A stretch of 64,000 bases of DNA from Bacillus sp. (in: firmicutes) (GCA_021208645.1 JAJOJL010000040.1:16197-80196); one strand, 5' to 3'. Shown: positions 25,788-35,729, numbered from the stretch's first letter. Notes: generated by a model not told the origin, from the sequence alone. Program-made: numbers and translations.

Positions 25788-26252
25788 TTATTTGAGGGCT
25801 TTTCTCGCCAGACTTACATCTCCAGCCAATAATTTTTCTAAATCGTATGCAGGGTATTTCCCTGTTTTCTCCATAAAATGAAACACTTTTGCATGCATAT
25901 CAATCGCCGAATTAAGCTGTTTCTTCAGTACTTTTCTTACACTCGGTGTTGCTGTTTCCGTTATGGCAATGGAATAATTACGAACTGCCGCTTTCCATAC
26001 TGCCAGCAAGTCTCCTGCCAAGAACCCTTCTAACACAGCATCTCCCTCCGCCCGAGGCATGTCTGGGTAAAAACTAAGTAGTTCCATCAAATTAGTGGTC
26101 AGCCCTTGGATTGACTCCTGATAAAGTTTGTTCAATTCCTTATTGGATACTTCCGGAAGCGCCTTCTTTAATTTCAATAAAAAAATTGACTGAAATGCAA
26201 CAAGTTCATGAATCTCTAAAGTTTCATGCCATGCTAAATGATCGTGAGCCAT
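25788..26252 (-). CDS. CotF-like spore coat protein
   Basis: A 154-residue helical protein with the coat-F (ferritin-like) domain: MAHDHLAWHETLEIHELVAFQS at the start, LKKALPEVSNKELNKLY in the middle, and AVRNYSIAITETATPSVRKVL further on. This His/Glu-rich HDHLAWHETLE opening is common to several Bacillus coat F paralogs (YraG, YhcQ type). Expected in the spore coat or between coat layers. ATG 26252 follows GGGAG with GGGATG nearer. Single gene, own terminator. Confidence 0.8.
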   Translation of the reverse strand: MAHDHLAWHETLEIHELVAFQSIFLLKLKKALPEVSNKELNKLYQESIQGLTTNLMELLSFYPDMPRAEGDAVLEGFLAGDLLAVWKAAVRNYSIAITETATPSVRKVLKKQLNSAIDMHAKVFHFMEKTGKYPAYDLEKLLAGDVSLARKALK

Positions 26253-26419
26253 TTATTCATCCCATCTCCCTTTTGTTTTTTACAAAATAGGGTATTCATC
26301 ACACCCTTGTTTAGGTGATAACTATTTAAAGAATTTTTCCAATTACTATGCCCATTAATAATTACTCCCTAGAAAAATAATACTAACTCTAGAGATTTTT
26401 CACTAAGGGTGTGAGCTAA

Positions 26420-27692
26420 GTGGCTGAAATTCCAATAAACTTAATCGGGCTATTCTTGTTGCTGATGGTTATGTCTGCCTTTTTTTCCTCTGCAGAAACA
26501 GCCTATTCAAGTGCTAATCGGATTCGGGTCAAAACCATGAGTGATGATGGGAATAGTGGTGCGAAACGAACCTTACACATCCTGGACAATTTCGATCAAG
26601 CCCTTTCCACCATCTTAGTGGGAAATAACTTAGTGAACATTGCTGCGGCTACCATTTCTGCTCAAGTTTCCACTACGATTTGGGGGCCAAGTCTCGGCGT
26701 ATTTATCAGTACCTTTGTTGTGACCATCCTCGTTCTTATTTTTGGCGAAATACTGCCTAAATCGTATGCAAAAGAGTTTGCCGAAACCTTTTGTGCAAAG
26801 ATTTCTGGGGTCCTTTGGTTTCTAATGAAAGCTCTATCACCCATTACATGGTCATTTATTCAATTAAAACGTTTTGTCTCCAAGCTCATTAAAAAAAGAG
26901 TCCGCTAATCCATCCGTTACGGAGGAAGAACTGAAAGTCCTTATTGACATTAGTGAAGAAGAAGGCGTTATTGATGAAAGTGAAAAGGAAATGGTACATC
27001 GCTCCCTTGAGTTTAACGATATTATCGTTGCAGAGATTTTTAAGCCAAGAACAGACATGGTAGCAGTTGATATAAATGATTCCATCGACAACATTAAAAA
27101 TATTTTTATAAAGGAACGTTTTTCCCGTATACCTGTTTATGAAGGAAATATTGACAATATTGTTGGTATCCTGTCGGAGCGAGACTTTCTCACTTCCTAC
27201 ATCCAAAAATATGAGGAAATGGAAATAAAGTCCCTCCTGCGGCAGCCCGTGTTTGTGGTGGAATCTATGCGAGTCCATACTTTGCTTCCCCAACTACAAA
27301 AAAACAAAGGGCATATGGCAATTGTCATTGATGAATACGGAGGTACTTCTGGACTGATTACATTAGAAGATATATTAGAAGAGATCGTCGGAGATATCTG
27401 GGATGAGCATGATGAAGATATACATCTATTAAAAGAGATTGATCCATCAACTTTTATTTATCATGCAGACTATCCACTGGATGACTTTGTAAGGCACATG
27501 GGAGTAGAACTTCCCGATACGACGTACCACACCCTCGGTGGATGGCTGTCAGACGTATTTCAGCGTATTCCAGCCATTGGAGAAAGTGTTACTTACGAAC
27601 ACCTTGACCTGGAAATTCTCGAGAGTGAGCAGCGGAGGATTCGCTCCATAAAGGTCATTACATCTAAACCAGCATCTATCCACCAAGATTGA
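26420..27692 (+). pseudogene. CNNM/CBS-domain (HlyC/CorC) membrane protein, frameshifted
   Basis: Hemolysin III-unrelated HlyC/CorC family protein, thought to move Mg2+ or other divalent ions. The N-terminal DUF21 membrane domain (LLLMVMSAFFSSAETAYSSAN, LVGNNLVNIAAATISAQV, FGEILPKSYAKEF) occupies about 160 residues. A CBS pair (RTDMVAVDINDSID..., RFSRIPVYEGNIDNIVGIL, VIDEYGGTSGLITLEDILEE) and the CorC_HlyC domain follow. The frames change at the A7 run 26891-26897; with six A it reads KLIKKESANPSVTEEEL and gives 423 residues. GTG 26420 follows AAGGGTG. Likely sequence error. Confidence 0.85.
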
Positions 27693-27777
27693 ACAGTATG
27701 TCAAAACAACATTTTTTAATTTAACCCCAGTCTCTGCTAGAATAAAGCTAAGAACTTTAAACTGTGAGGGGTTTACA

Positions 27778-28416
27778 TTGAATAAAATTACCAGTTTGGT
27801 TATCGTCGTTATTGCCCTAGTCGTTGTTGGCTATGTGATCATAGATCATTTTAATACAATGGAACAGGATGCAAACCAGCAACGGTTGGATGAATACTTA
27901 GCTAATCAGGGTTTGGATCCCCGTGAAGAAGAGGAGTATGTGGAATCAGATGAATACGGGCCTTACAAAGGGATGATGGCACCTACCTTTTCCCTACCTT
28001 CCTGGGACGATTCCAAGGATATTTACTTAAGGGACTATGAAGGCAGTTTTGTGATTATTAATGCTTGGGCCTCCTGGTGTCCACCATGCAGGGATGAAAT
28101 CCCTTATTTAATTGAATTCCACGAGAATTACTTAGATGATGAAAACGTACATGTTCTTGGTGTAAACATTACCACTACGGAGGCGAATGTTTCCAGTGCA
28201 GTAACTTTTATTAACGACTTTAATATTTCTTACGACATTGTAATGGATCACGATGGCTTCGTGGAACGGAACTACCGTATTTTCAGCCTACCCATGACTT
28301 TTGTCGTGGATCCCGATGGTAGGATTGTCATTCGAAAGACTGGTTTTATGGACTATGATATGATTGTGGATATTTACGAGGAAGCAATGGAGATTTATGA
28401 AAAGACTCCTTCATAA
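27778..28416 (+). CDS. TlpA/ResA-type membrane-anchored thioredoxin
   Basis: Extracytoplasmic thiol-disulfide oxidoreductase of 212 residues. A single N-terminal helix (about 5-22) anchors it; an acidic linker (EEEEYVESDEYGP) leads into an AhpC/TSA-TlpA domain with FSLPSWDD, the active site WASWCPPCRDEIP near residue 95-107, and the cis-proline loop SLPMTFVVDPDG. Reductants of this sort serve cytochrome c maturation or spore-envelope proteins. Start is TTG 27778, preceded by GAGGGG. Single gene, with a hairpin after it (28450-28487). Confidence 0.88.
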   Translation: MNKITSLVIVVIALVVVGYVIIDHFNTMEQDANQQRLDEYLANQGLDPREEEEYVESDEYGPYKGMMAPTFSLPSWDDSKDIYLRDYEGSFVIINAWASWCPPCRDEIPYLIEFHENYLDDENVHVLGVNITTTEANVSSAVTFINDFNISYDIVMDHDGFVERNYRIFSLPMTFVVDPDGRIVIRKTGFMDYDMIVDIYEEAMEIYEKTPS

Positions 28417-28449
28417 TCTAATAAAATTTTTTAGTAACGGCTTCAAAGG

Positions 28450-28487
28450 CGCCTTAAAGGAATGATTTCCATTTAGGGCGCCTCTTG
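28450..28487 (+). terminator. terminator of TlpA-like gene
   Basis: AGGCGCCTTAAA pairs with TTTAGGGCGCCT (one mismatch); a short TCTTG tail follows. Confidence 0.6.
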
Positions 28488-28490
28488 CAA

Positions 28491-30300
28491 TTACGTTTTA
28501 ATCATAGTAACTAATCTCTTCAGTTGTAAATAACTCTTTTTATAAGCAAATTTTGTTGAGTTAATCAACTCTTCTGCCAGCAGTTCAAAACCTACCCACG
28601 TTAAGGAAAATGGGTTAGCAAAGTGTTTCTTTACTTCCCACTTTAATTCGTCTTTGCCGCAAATACTATGTGAATTAACTTCATTCACTTTTTTCCTTAT
28701 TGCTTCATATTCTTTCTCTTGTTCTTCTTCTGGCAATGTAAGAATATAATCAATCTTATCCATAAATTCCAGTGAAAAATCAATTTTTGATTTTACTTCC
28801 TTGAACGTACTCTTATCAATTAACCCGTAATTTAATTTAAATTCATTTAATGCAAGGGCAGATTCATAAGTTGCCTGTACAATTTGATCTCGATTTAAAT
28901 GGAGCGTCTCATAACTTAACATCTGTTTCCAAGAAGGCTGCTGTATGGCTTTTCGGTGGTCTTCCAAGCTGTTGCATAATTTTCTATAACCAAATTTCTC
29001 AGGGTTCTCGAAAGCTGGGCTTCCTGGATCGAGAAATGGTGCCAACGGGGCAATAAAGTATGAGATTCGCACGTCGGCACCGCATTCTTTGTGAATAAAT
29101 TCACAAAAGTCCACATTTTTAATAGCACTTTCATACGTCTGCCCTGGTACACCAACCATAAAGAACAAGTCAATTTTAGAACAACCGTTTTTCAGTGCAG
29201 CTTTAATTGTGCTTATTACCTTTTCATTTGTACAGTTAAATTTACCATTAAACCTTCTTAGTTCCTCATCGAAAGTCTCTAACGTCATTTGAATGCTGTA
29301 TTTATTTACTGATTCGTTTAATTCTTTAAAGTACGCTTCATCAGCACTGTAAAAAAGTTCTATTACCAATTCATTTTTACGTTCATTTCTTTCATTCGTT
29401 GCAAGAATTCCTTATAAAAAACCTTCCCACCTTGGCGAAGATCGTTCAGAACAAAAATCGGTGCTCTACTCAAACGTTGAATAAATTTAATATCCTGTTC
29501 TAGCTTTTCGGGAGAGCGGAGGGCAATTTGCTTCCTACCACATATGGATTTATACGCAGATCTTGAACCGCCGCATATTAAACAGTTCACTGTACACCCT
29601 TTCGAGGTTAATACAGCGGTGTTCGGGTACTTCAACCAATCTCCATATGGAAGTGGGTCCATAAAGTTCAAATATTTAAATACGGAACGGATTACATACC
29701 GGTAGCCCGGATCAAATTCGTCTAGACTGTTAGCTATATAGCTATGTTCATTTACCACATAACCATCTTCTTTTTTCCATGTTAAGTTGGGTATTGACCC
29801 TAAATTCCTTTCCACCTTATTCGTTAACTGATTCATTAATTGCAACACAAGCTTTTCTGTTGCATCTCCTCGAATGATGTAATCAATACAAGGATATTTT
29901 ATCAATTCCTCGTGGTAATAAGATGCAGATAACCCTCCGAACATTACTGGCGTTTCCGGATGATACTTCTTAACTAGTTTGGCTATTTCTATACTTCCAT
30001 GTGCATGTGGGAGCCAATGTAAATCAATGCCAATGAGTTTCGTATTAAGACTTCTTATTTTTTTTCTCTACATCGAAGTTTTTTATCTTGAAGCATGCGA
30101 TTAGCAATGTTTACAATTTTAACGCGAAAACCTCGCTGTTCTAAATAATCTGCTATGCTCGTAAACCCAATTGGATACATTTCAAAAACTGGTGAAGATG
30201 GGACTACGTCACTAATTGGACCAACTAATAGTGATTTGTTTCTAAAATCATACATACTTGGGGCATGTAAAAGTACTAAGTCATATTTCACTTTTTTCAC
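28491..30300 (-). pseudogene. B12-binding radical SAM protein, two frameshifts
   Basis: Enzyme of unknown reaction with an N-terminal cobalamin-binding Rossmann domain (PIGFTSIADYLEQRGFRVKI, then GIDLHWLPHAHGS) and a radical SAM core whose cluster motif is SKGCTVNCLICGGS (Cys-x3-Cys-x2-Cys). The gene lies in three pieces: 30300 to about 30054, then to about 29368, then to 28491. At the A8 run on the coding strand near 30054 the frame is lost (one A missing, or an extra A both here and in the A6 run nearby). Near 29368 one T seems missing; with it the text reads NVKMNLVIELFYSADEA. Restored length about 603. Start ATG 30300. Natural substrate unknown. Confidence 0.8.
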
Positions 30301-30501
30301 CTCTCAATTCCTTTACTTTAAAGAAAAAATAATTTCTTGTATGTCTAAGAGGCAGATAACGATGTATTATATTTCCATTATGATCTTATAAAAGATTAGG
30401 TTTCAATGGGGTTTGAACATTTGTAACAGGATTATCACTAATTACTTCACAATTTAGCTACAATGAGAAAAATTTCACAAAAGCTTTCAAAGAATAAAAA
30501 A

Positions 30502-30528
30502 TGGTAACTAGTAAATACCTAGTTACCA
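30502..30528 (-). terminator. terminator of methyltransferase gene
   Basis: TGGTAACTAG (30502-30511) pairs exactly with CTAGTTACCA (30519-30528); on the minus strand TTTTTT follows. Confidence 0.85.
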
Positions 30529-30545
30529 ATGTAAATTGTGATTTC

Positions 30546-31110
30546 CTACTCATTATTTCTGCAACTTAAAACGTACGCTGGCGGAAAATTCCGAAACTCT
30601 TTTTTGACTTTCACATAATGGAAAAAATCTCGAAACAGTTTTTTCCGAAGCAATGTATATTGAAAGGTAATAAAAAAGACCATCATCTTTTAAAACAGAT
30701 TTTGTTTTATTAATAATCTTCTTAGATATCTCTGTTGGGAGGGTAGTAAATGGCAGGCCGGAAACGACATAATCAACATATGGAATATTTAATTTCCGTA
30801 AATACCAGTCAATATTCTCAGCAGATCCATTTATTATAAAAAGGTTATCCTCTCCTTCAAATCGTTCTACTAGATTATGATAAAATTCGTCACTTAATTC
30901 CACTAGTACAACAATTGTATCAGGACTCCTTTTAGTTAAGATTTCTTCCGTGAATATACCTGTGCCTGGCCCAAATTCCACGATATATTGAGCACTATCA
31001 AATTGAATATCACCGATTACTTTTCTTGCGAGATATTTAGAACTAGGTAAAATGGCTCCAACCCTTGCTGGGTGTTGTATATATTCTGATAGAAATAATT
31101 GCTTCTTCAT
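30546..31110 (-). CDS. phospholipid N-methyltransferase-like SAM methyltransferase, frameshifted near 3' end
   Basis: Class I methyltransferase of the COG3963 type, related to rRNA adenine dimethylases. The family opening is SEYIQHPARVGAILPSSKYL, motif I is IVEFGPGTGIFTEEIL near residue 45, and the catalytic-loop analogue is VSGLPFTTLP near 113. The first frame, from ATG 31110, holds about 143 correct residues, then goes off after KDDGLF. With five instead of six A at about 30672-30677 it continues ITFQYTLLRKKLF and NFPPAYVLSC, the proper family C-terminus, to a stop at 30546 (187 residues). Substrate lipid not known. Confidence 0.8.
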
Positions 31111-31390
31111 GAAAGAATGCCCCCTACGGAATCAAATGTTGAAAATAAAGCAATATAATCCACTCTATGAATTCTTACTATCCAGGGACAAAATGAACCT
31201 GAAAAATAGTTTATATAAAAGCGGAGTGAAATATACATAATTCTCAACTCCGTTTATCAAATAACAAATCCCTAGTATATCTATATGATTTATTATATAT
31301 CATTGTACATAATAAAGTGCTAATTTTCCACTAATTACTTATTATTCCCATAATCATTTTCTTCAAACTTTTACCTTATGAACTAATCTT

Positions 31391-31430
31391 ATTCACAAAT
31401 ATTTCACTTGGTGTTCAAAAAATGTTCACA
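31391..31430. promoter_or_regulatory. Rex-like sites at cydA promoter
   Basis: TTCACAAATATTTCAC and TGTTCAAAAAATGTTCACA lie side by side and resemble the Rex consensus TTGTGAANNNNTTCACAA in either orientation. Rex represses cyd genes at high NADH/NAD+ balance in B. subtilis terms; the assignment here is inference. Confidence 0.4.
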
Positions 31431-31442
31431 GATTTGTACAAT
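31414..31442 (+). promoter_or_regulatory. cydA promoter
   Basis: TTCAAA (31414-31419) and TACAAT (31437-31442), 17 bases apart, overlapping the second Rex-like site. Leader of about 130 nt follows. Confidence 0.5.
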
Positions 31443-31516
31443 ATAGGGGGAAACACCTATAAACGAAAGGGCAAATAATTATTACTATATATATAGTGTT
31501 AAATAATGAGCAAAGT

Positions 31517-31541
31517 CTGTTCCCTGTTCTGGACAGCTTTT
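31517..31541 (+). terminator. possible attenuator in cydA leader
   Basis: CTGTTCC (31517-31523) pairs with GGACAG (31531-31536, one base unpaired) and is followed by CTTTTT, 42 bases before the cydA start. A weak intrinsic terminator inside the leader. Confidence 0.35.
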
Positions 31542-31582
31542 TCATATATTTGTTCAATATAAGGTAGATGGGAGAGAGTATC

Positions 31583-32944
31583 ATGTTTGTGGAGTACGAT
31601 CCGGTTTTATACAGCAGAATCTTGACCTCTTTAACCCTGGGCTTTCATGTCATTTTTGCCACCTTAGGAGTTGGTGTCCCCCTTATGATTGCTATTGCTG
31701 AATGGATGGGTATCAAACGAAATGATCCCCACTATACATTAATGGCAAGGCGTTGGGCGCGGGGATTCGTAGTTACAGTTGCTGTGGGTGTTGTAACAGG
31801 AACAGCGATTGTATTACAGCTGAGCCTTTTGTGGCCAAACTTTATGCAAGCAGCAGGTCACACCATTGGTTTGCCTATGTTTATGGAAGTTTTTGCTTTT
31901 TTCTTTGAAGCTATTTTCCTAGGAATCTATCTTTATACATGGGACCGTTTTAAAAGTAAGTTGAAGCATTTCCTGCTAGTTATTCCTATCGTTATTGGAG
32001 CAACTGCCAGTGCCTTCTTCATTACTACAGTCAACTCATTTATGAATGCACCGCAAGGTTTTACGTTGGTGGATGGAGTTTTAACAAATGTCAGCCCGTT
32101 AGCTGCCATGTTTAATCCGGCAACACCAACAAAGATTGCCCACGTTATCATTACATGTTACTTAACATCCGCATTTGTGTTAGGAGCTATAGCCGCCTTT
32201 AATATTATTAAAGGAAAGACACATGTGTATCATAAAAAAGCCCTTCATTTAACGATGGTAACAGGTCTTGTCTTTGCCGTAGGTACTGCCGTTATTGGTG
32301 ATTTATCTGGTAAATACCTTCATGAATACCAGCCGGAAAAATTAGCTGCTGCCGAATGGCATTTTGAAACAGAAAGTGAAGCATCGTTAATTCTTGGGGG
32401 GATTTTAACGGAAGATAATGAAGTTCGATTTGCCCTTGAAATTCCATATGCCCTTAGTATTTTAGCAGGTGGATCCCCTGATACGATTGTGATTGGTTTA
32501 AATGACTTCCCTGAAGAGTATCTACCTCCACTCTGGGTCCATTATATGTTTGATTTAATGGTGTTTATCGGCATGTATCTTGCTGCCGTGACTGCTATCT
32601 TTGTATTCTTTAATTGGAAGAGAAAATGGAACGCTTTCAACCGACCGCTACTGTGGAGTATCTTTGCTGGAGGTCCCTTATCCATGATTGCCATTCAGTC
32701 TGGTTGGTTTTTTGCAGAAGTAGGTCGACAACCTTGGATTTTAAACGGAATCATGACCGTGGCAGAAGGGGCTACCACCTCACAGCATGTGGACATTATG
32801 CTCGTGTTATTTATTGCTCTTTATACGGTCCTAGGAGTAACTTGCGTCATAGTACTGCGCCGAATATTTAAATCAAACCCAGTTGAACATGAACTTGAAA
32901 AACGTGGCTTAATTCATCAGACAAACGATGCTGCAAATCAATAG
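31583..32944 (+). CDS. cydA: cytochrome bd-type quinol oxidase subunit I
   Basis: Haem-bearing subunit that oxidises quinol and reduces O2 without proton pumping. 453 residues, the short-loop (CIO/YthA) form. The start FVEYDPVLYSRILTSLTLGF with His in GFHVIFATLGVG (haem b595 ligand region), the AAGHTIGLPMFMEVFAFFFEAI helix, and GWFFAEVGRQPWILNGIM with the invariant GRQPW are visible. Nine membrane helices. ATG 31583 follows GGGAGAG; the frame opens five codons earlier without a site. First gene of cydA-cydB-small subunit. cydD and cydC for assembly lie 7 kb on. Confidence 0.93.
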   Translation: MFVEYDPVLYSRILTSLTLGFHVIFATLGVGVPLMIAIAEWMGIKRNDPHYTLMARRWARGFVVTVAVGVVTGTAIVLQLSLLWPNFMQAAGHTIGLPMFMEVFAFFFEAIFLGIYLYTWDRFKSKLKHFLLVIPIVIGATASAFFITTVNSFMNAPQGFTLVDGVLTNVSPLAAMFNPATPTKIAHVIITCYLTSAFVLGAIAAFNIIKGKTHVYHKKALHLTMVTGLVFAVGTAVIGDLSGKYLHEYQPEKLAAAEWHFETESEASLILGGILTEDNEVRFALEIPYALSILAGGSPDTIVIGLNDFPEEYLPPLWVHYMFDLMVFIGMYLAAVTAIFVFFNWKRKWNAFNRPLLWSIFAGGPLSMIAIQSGWFFAEVGRQPWILNGIMTVAEGATTSQHVDIMLVLFIALYTVLGVTCVIVLRRIFKSNPVEHELEKRGLIHQTNDAANQ

Positions 32945-32962
32945 GAAGGGGTACGAAGTCAA

Positions 32963-33988
32963 ATGAACTATGAGCTAATTGGGATTACGGTACTTTGGAC
33001 GTTTCTTTATGGGTATTTGATTGTTGCCTCCGTTGATTTCGGTGCTGGTTTTTTTAGCTACTACACGAAGCAGACAAAAAAGAATCATATTACCCATAAC
33101 ATTATCCAACGCTATCTCTCTCCAGTATGGGAGGTAACAAATGTCTTTCTTGTTTTCTTTATTATTGGCATTGTGGGCTTCTTTCCGTCAACTGCGTATT
33201 ATTACGGATCCGCCCTTTTAGTACCAGGGAGTATTGCCATTATCCTTCTTGCTGTAAGAGGGTCGTATTATGCTTTTGCTACCTATGGTGCAAAGGAAAA
33301 TAAATTTTATTCTTTCCTATACGGGGCTACAGGACTCTTAATCCCTGCCTCCCTCTCCACTGTCCTTACCATTTCTGAAGGGGGCTATGTTACTACAGAA
33401 GACGGGCGGGTACAACTCCTCTACGGAGAATTGTTTGGAAGTCTTTATTCCTGGGGCGTGGTTATCTTGGCTATCGTAAGTGTGTTGTTTATTTCAGCCA
33501 GCTTTTTAACCTATTACGCTTCTCGAGCAAAGGATGGAGAAGCGTTGCGCTTGTTAAGGAAATACGCGCTTATATGGTCCTTTCCTTCGATCATCATGGG
33601 AATCGTCGTATTTTTCTTATTAGGAAAAAGAAATGAGTTACATTTTGAAAACATGGTAGATACATGGTGGGTATTTGGGTTATCCCTAATCGCGTTTGCA
33701 CTGGCTACTTATTTGATATGGAAAGGCCAGCGCTATGGATTAGCTTTTATAATGGTAATGATCCAATACTTTACTGCTTTCTTTGGCTATGGTGCCGCTC
33801 ATCTGCCGTATCTACTCTATCCTTATTTAACTATCTATGATGGATTTACGAACGAAACGATGGCAATCTCTTTAATCGCTGCATTTATTGCTGGATTGTT
33901 ATTATTAATTCCTTCGTTGTACCTGCTTATGAAGCTATTTTTATTTGATGCAGATTACGTCGAAGGTAAAAAACCAAAAGCTTTATAG
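32963..33988 (+). CDS. cydB: cytochrome bd-type quinol oxidase subunit II
   Basis: Second membrane subunit of the oxidase, 341 residues and eight to nine helices. The family start is ITVLWTFLYGYLIVASVDFGAG, followed by RYLSPVWEVTNVFLVFF near residue 50 (the SPVWEVTN stretch of YthB-type subunits) and a charged cytoplasmic end DYVEGKKPKAL. ATG 32963 lies 18 bases after cydA and follows GGAAGGGG. It binds no haem by itself in known complexes. The next gene starts 19 bases on, so the three are one transcript. Confidence 0.93.
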   Translation: MNYELIGITVLWTFLYGYLIVASVDFGAGFFSYYTKQTKKNHITHNIIQRYLSPVWEVTNVFLVFFIIGIVGFFPSTAYYYGSALLVPGSIAIILLAVRGSYYAFATYGAKENKFYSFLYGATGLLIPASLSTVLTISEGGYVTTEDGRVQLLYGELFGSLYSWGVVILAIVSVLFISASFLTYYASRAKDGEALRLLRKYALIWSFPSIIMGIVVFFLLGKRNELHFENMVDTWWVFGLSLIAFALATYLIWKGQRYGLAFIMVMIQYFTAFFGYGAAHLPYLLYPYLTIYDGFTNETMAISLIAAFIAGLLLLIPSLYLLMKLFLFDADYVEGKKPKAL

Positions 33989-34007
33989 AGGCTAGGAGGA
34001 ATAAAAA

Positions 34008-34175
34008 ATGGATATGACTTGGTTTTTAATTACTGTAGCTCCTCCACTGGTATTAATTGCTTGTGTTTTCATCGTGTTCTGGTGGGCCACCGCTGCAAAG
34101 CCGCCTGCTTTTGTCATCGAGGAGCTAGAAGCAGAGTTTGATAAAGAATTGAAGACAGAAGAAAATATACGATAA
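34008..34175 (+). CDS. CydS-like small subunit of cytochrome bd oxidase
   Basis: A 55-residue gene directly after cydB, behind TAGGAGG with seven bases spacing. The product MDMTWFLITVAPPLVLIACV begins a single membrane helix (about residues 5-27), followed by FWWATAAKPPAF and an acidic tail (EELEAEFDKELKTEEN). Position and form match the small third subunit (CydS/CydX class) that stabilises haems in bd oxidases; CydS of Geobacillus is shorter. Too short to prove by sequence, but spacing, ribosome site and following terminator make it a solid gene. Confidence 0.7.
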   Translation: MDMTWFLITVAPPLVLIACVFIVFWWATAAKPPAFVIEELEAEFDKELKTEENIR

Positions 34176-34185
34176 AGTAAACAAA

Positions 34186-34217
34186 AAGGTGTCTCGAAAT
34201 AGTTTTGAGGCACCCTT
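34186..34217. terminator. terminator between cyd genes and lipoprotein gene
   Basis: AAGGTGTCTC (34186-34195) pairs with GAGGCACCCTT (34207-34217) with minor mismatch; serves both convergent units. Confidence 0.8.
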
Positions 34218-34225
34218 TACTAATT

Positions 34226-34741
34226 TTATTCGACTGTGAACATAATGGTTTGATTGTACGTATTGCCTAATTCAGACTCCAGCCAAACTTCTAATTCATA
34301 CGTTCCATCTTCATATCCAAATAAGATAATTTTTGTATGAATGGATTCGTTCGGACTCAATCGTTGAATACTTTTTATACCCTCTCCTAGGTATGGTTGG
34401 CTAACCTCCTCACCTTCCCCATTCCGGACAATATGGCTAAAACCACCACCATTCTCTTCATCAAACGGAATGTCTAGATAGTCTCCGGAATTATTAATAA
34501 CCTCATATAGAAAAGTAATTTCACCTGGTTGATCCGGTGCGACCTCCGTAAGCCTTGCAATAATTTCTTCATCCATTACCCCTGTATTTCCTGTTTCTTC
34601 TGTTCCTACTTCAGTCTCTCCTTCTGCAGTTACATCTGTTCCATCTGTATCTGGAGTACCCTTTCCCTTGCTTTCGTTTCCACAAGCAACTAGTACAATA
34701 CCTAATAATATAGCCATCAGTAAGACAATTAATTTTTTCAT
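34226..34741 (-). CDS. lipoprotein with BsuPI-like domain
   Basis: Secreted lipoprotein of 171 residues. The signal peptide ends in a lipobox (GIVLVAC, Cys near residue 20). A Gly/Glu/Thr-rich linker to about residue 55 leads to a beta-sandwich: EITFLYEVINNSGDYLDIPF, then GEGIKSIQRLSPNESIHTKI, then GTYELEVWLESELG. This order recalls the intracellular proteinase inhibitor (BsuPI) fold often found in Bacillus lipoproteins; actual function unknown. ATG 34741 follows GAGGTG. Single gene ending at the shared hairpin. Confidence 0.7.
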   Translation of the reverse strand: MKKLIVLLMAILLGIVLVACGNESKGKGTPDTDGTDVTAEGETEVGTEETGNTGVMDEEIIARLTEVAPDQPGEITFLYEVINNSGDYLDIPFDEENGGGFSHIVRNGEGEEVSQPYLGEGIKSIQRLSPNESIHTKIILFGYEDGTYELEVWLESELGNTYNQTIMFTVE

Positions 34742-34960
34742 TTTCGCACCTCATCATCTAGTAGATTTGTTCATTTCATTTCCTCACAATCTACTAGACG
34801 AAGTTAATTTCGTTTTGTTTCACTTTAGGCAACCTTTTTTTTCCAATGTTAACCCTCGATACCCGTATGTGTTAGACAAGTGTATGTTTTTTGTTCCCCT
34901 CAAATACTAGTACAAAATTTATGGAGTGATAACTTTTGGGTCAACAAGGTTAGAAAGAAG

Positions 34961-34993
34961 GAGCGTGTAGAAGGAATAACCTTATACACGCTC
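34961..34993 (-). terminator. terminator of tungstate operon
   Basis: GAGCGTGTA (34961-34969) pairs exactly with TACACGCTC (34985-34993); minus-strand tail is CTTCTTTCT. Confidence 0.75.
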
Positions 34994-34994
34994 T

Positions 34995-35729
34995 TTATAG
35001 TTGATACAGTTCTTTCCACTTTTGCAAGAATGGAGCTGACGCTTCGTTTGGTTGGTTTATTACCTCTTTCGTCTTCCCTAATTGGGTTAGTTCTCCATTC
35101 ATAATAACAGCCAAACTTTTCGTCAGGTTATTAATTTCGATTAAATCATGACTCACAAATAACGTAGTTGTATTTGTTTCTTTTAATATTTCTTTGAAAT
35201 CTTCAATAAGCTGTATTTTCGTAGGAAAGTCCAAGGCAGAAAAAGGTTCGTCAAGAAATAACACTTCCGGCTCGAGGATCAATGCACGGGCAAGATTTAC
35301 CCGTTGTGCCTCTCCGCCAGACAAAGCGCCACTATTTTTCTTCGCCAAGTGAGATATATTAAACTTTTCCAGCCAATACACCACTTTTTCATTGATTTCT
35401 TTCTTCTTTACCTTACGCAGTTTTAAACCGATGGCTACATTGTTAAAAACATTCATATCAAAGAGTAAGGATTGCTGCATGGCAACTGCCAGCCTCCGCC
35501 TTAACTCTAGTGGCAACGTATCTGCATGCCTTGCTTCCCCTTTAAAGTACACCTTGCCCTCACTCGGTGCCTGTAAAAAAGCTAATGTTTTTAACAAGGT
35601 CGTCTTCCCAGCCCCATTGGGACCGATGACACCAACAATGTCCCCTTTTTCTAAATTAAAACGAGGGATATCTAATAGGGTCTCTTTATTCACTTTAAAT
35701 TTCACTTGTTCCAACTGTAAAATCTTCAT
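34995..35729 (-). CDS. tupC: tungstate ABC transporter ATPase TupC
   Basis: ATP-binding component of a tungstate (possibly molybdate) importer. Walker A GPNGAGKTT near residue 37, signature LSGGEAQRVNLARAL near 138, Walker B VLFLDEP near 160, H-loop FVSHD near 193. Length 244. ATG 35729 overlaps the tupB stop by four bases, so translation is coupled. Third gene after tupA and tupB; assignment rests mostly on the tupA sequence and gene order. Confidence 0.88.
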   Translation of the reverse strand: MKILQLEQVKFKVNKETLLDIPRFNLEKGDIVGVIGPNGAGKTTLLKTLAFLQAPSEGKVYFKGEARHADTLPLELRRRLAVAMQQSLLFDMNVFNNVAIGLKLRKVKKKEINEKVVYWLEKFNISHLAKKNSGALSGGEAQRVNLARALILEPEVLFLDEPFSALDFPTKIQLIEDFKEILKETNTTTLFVSHDLIEINNLTKSLAVIMNGELTQLGKTKEVINQPNEASAPFLQKWKELYQL

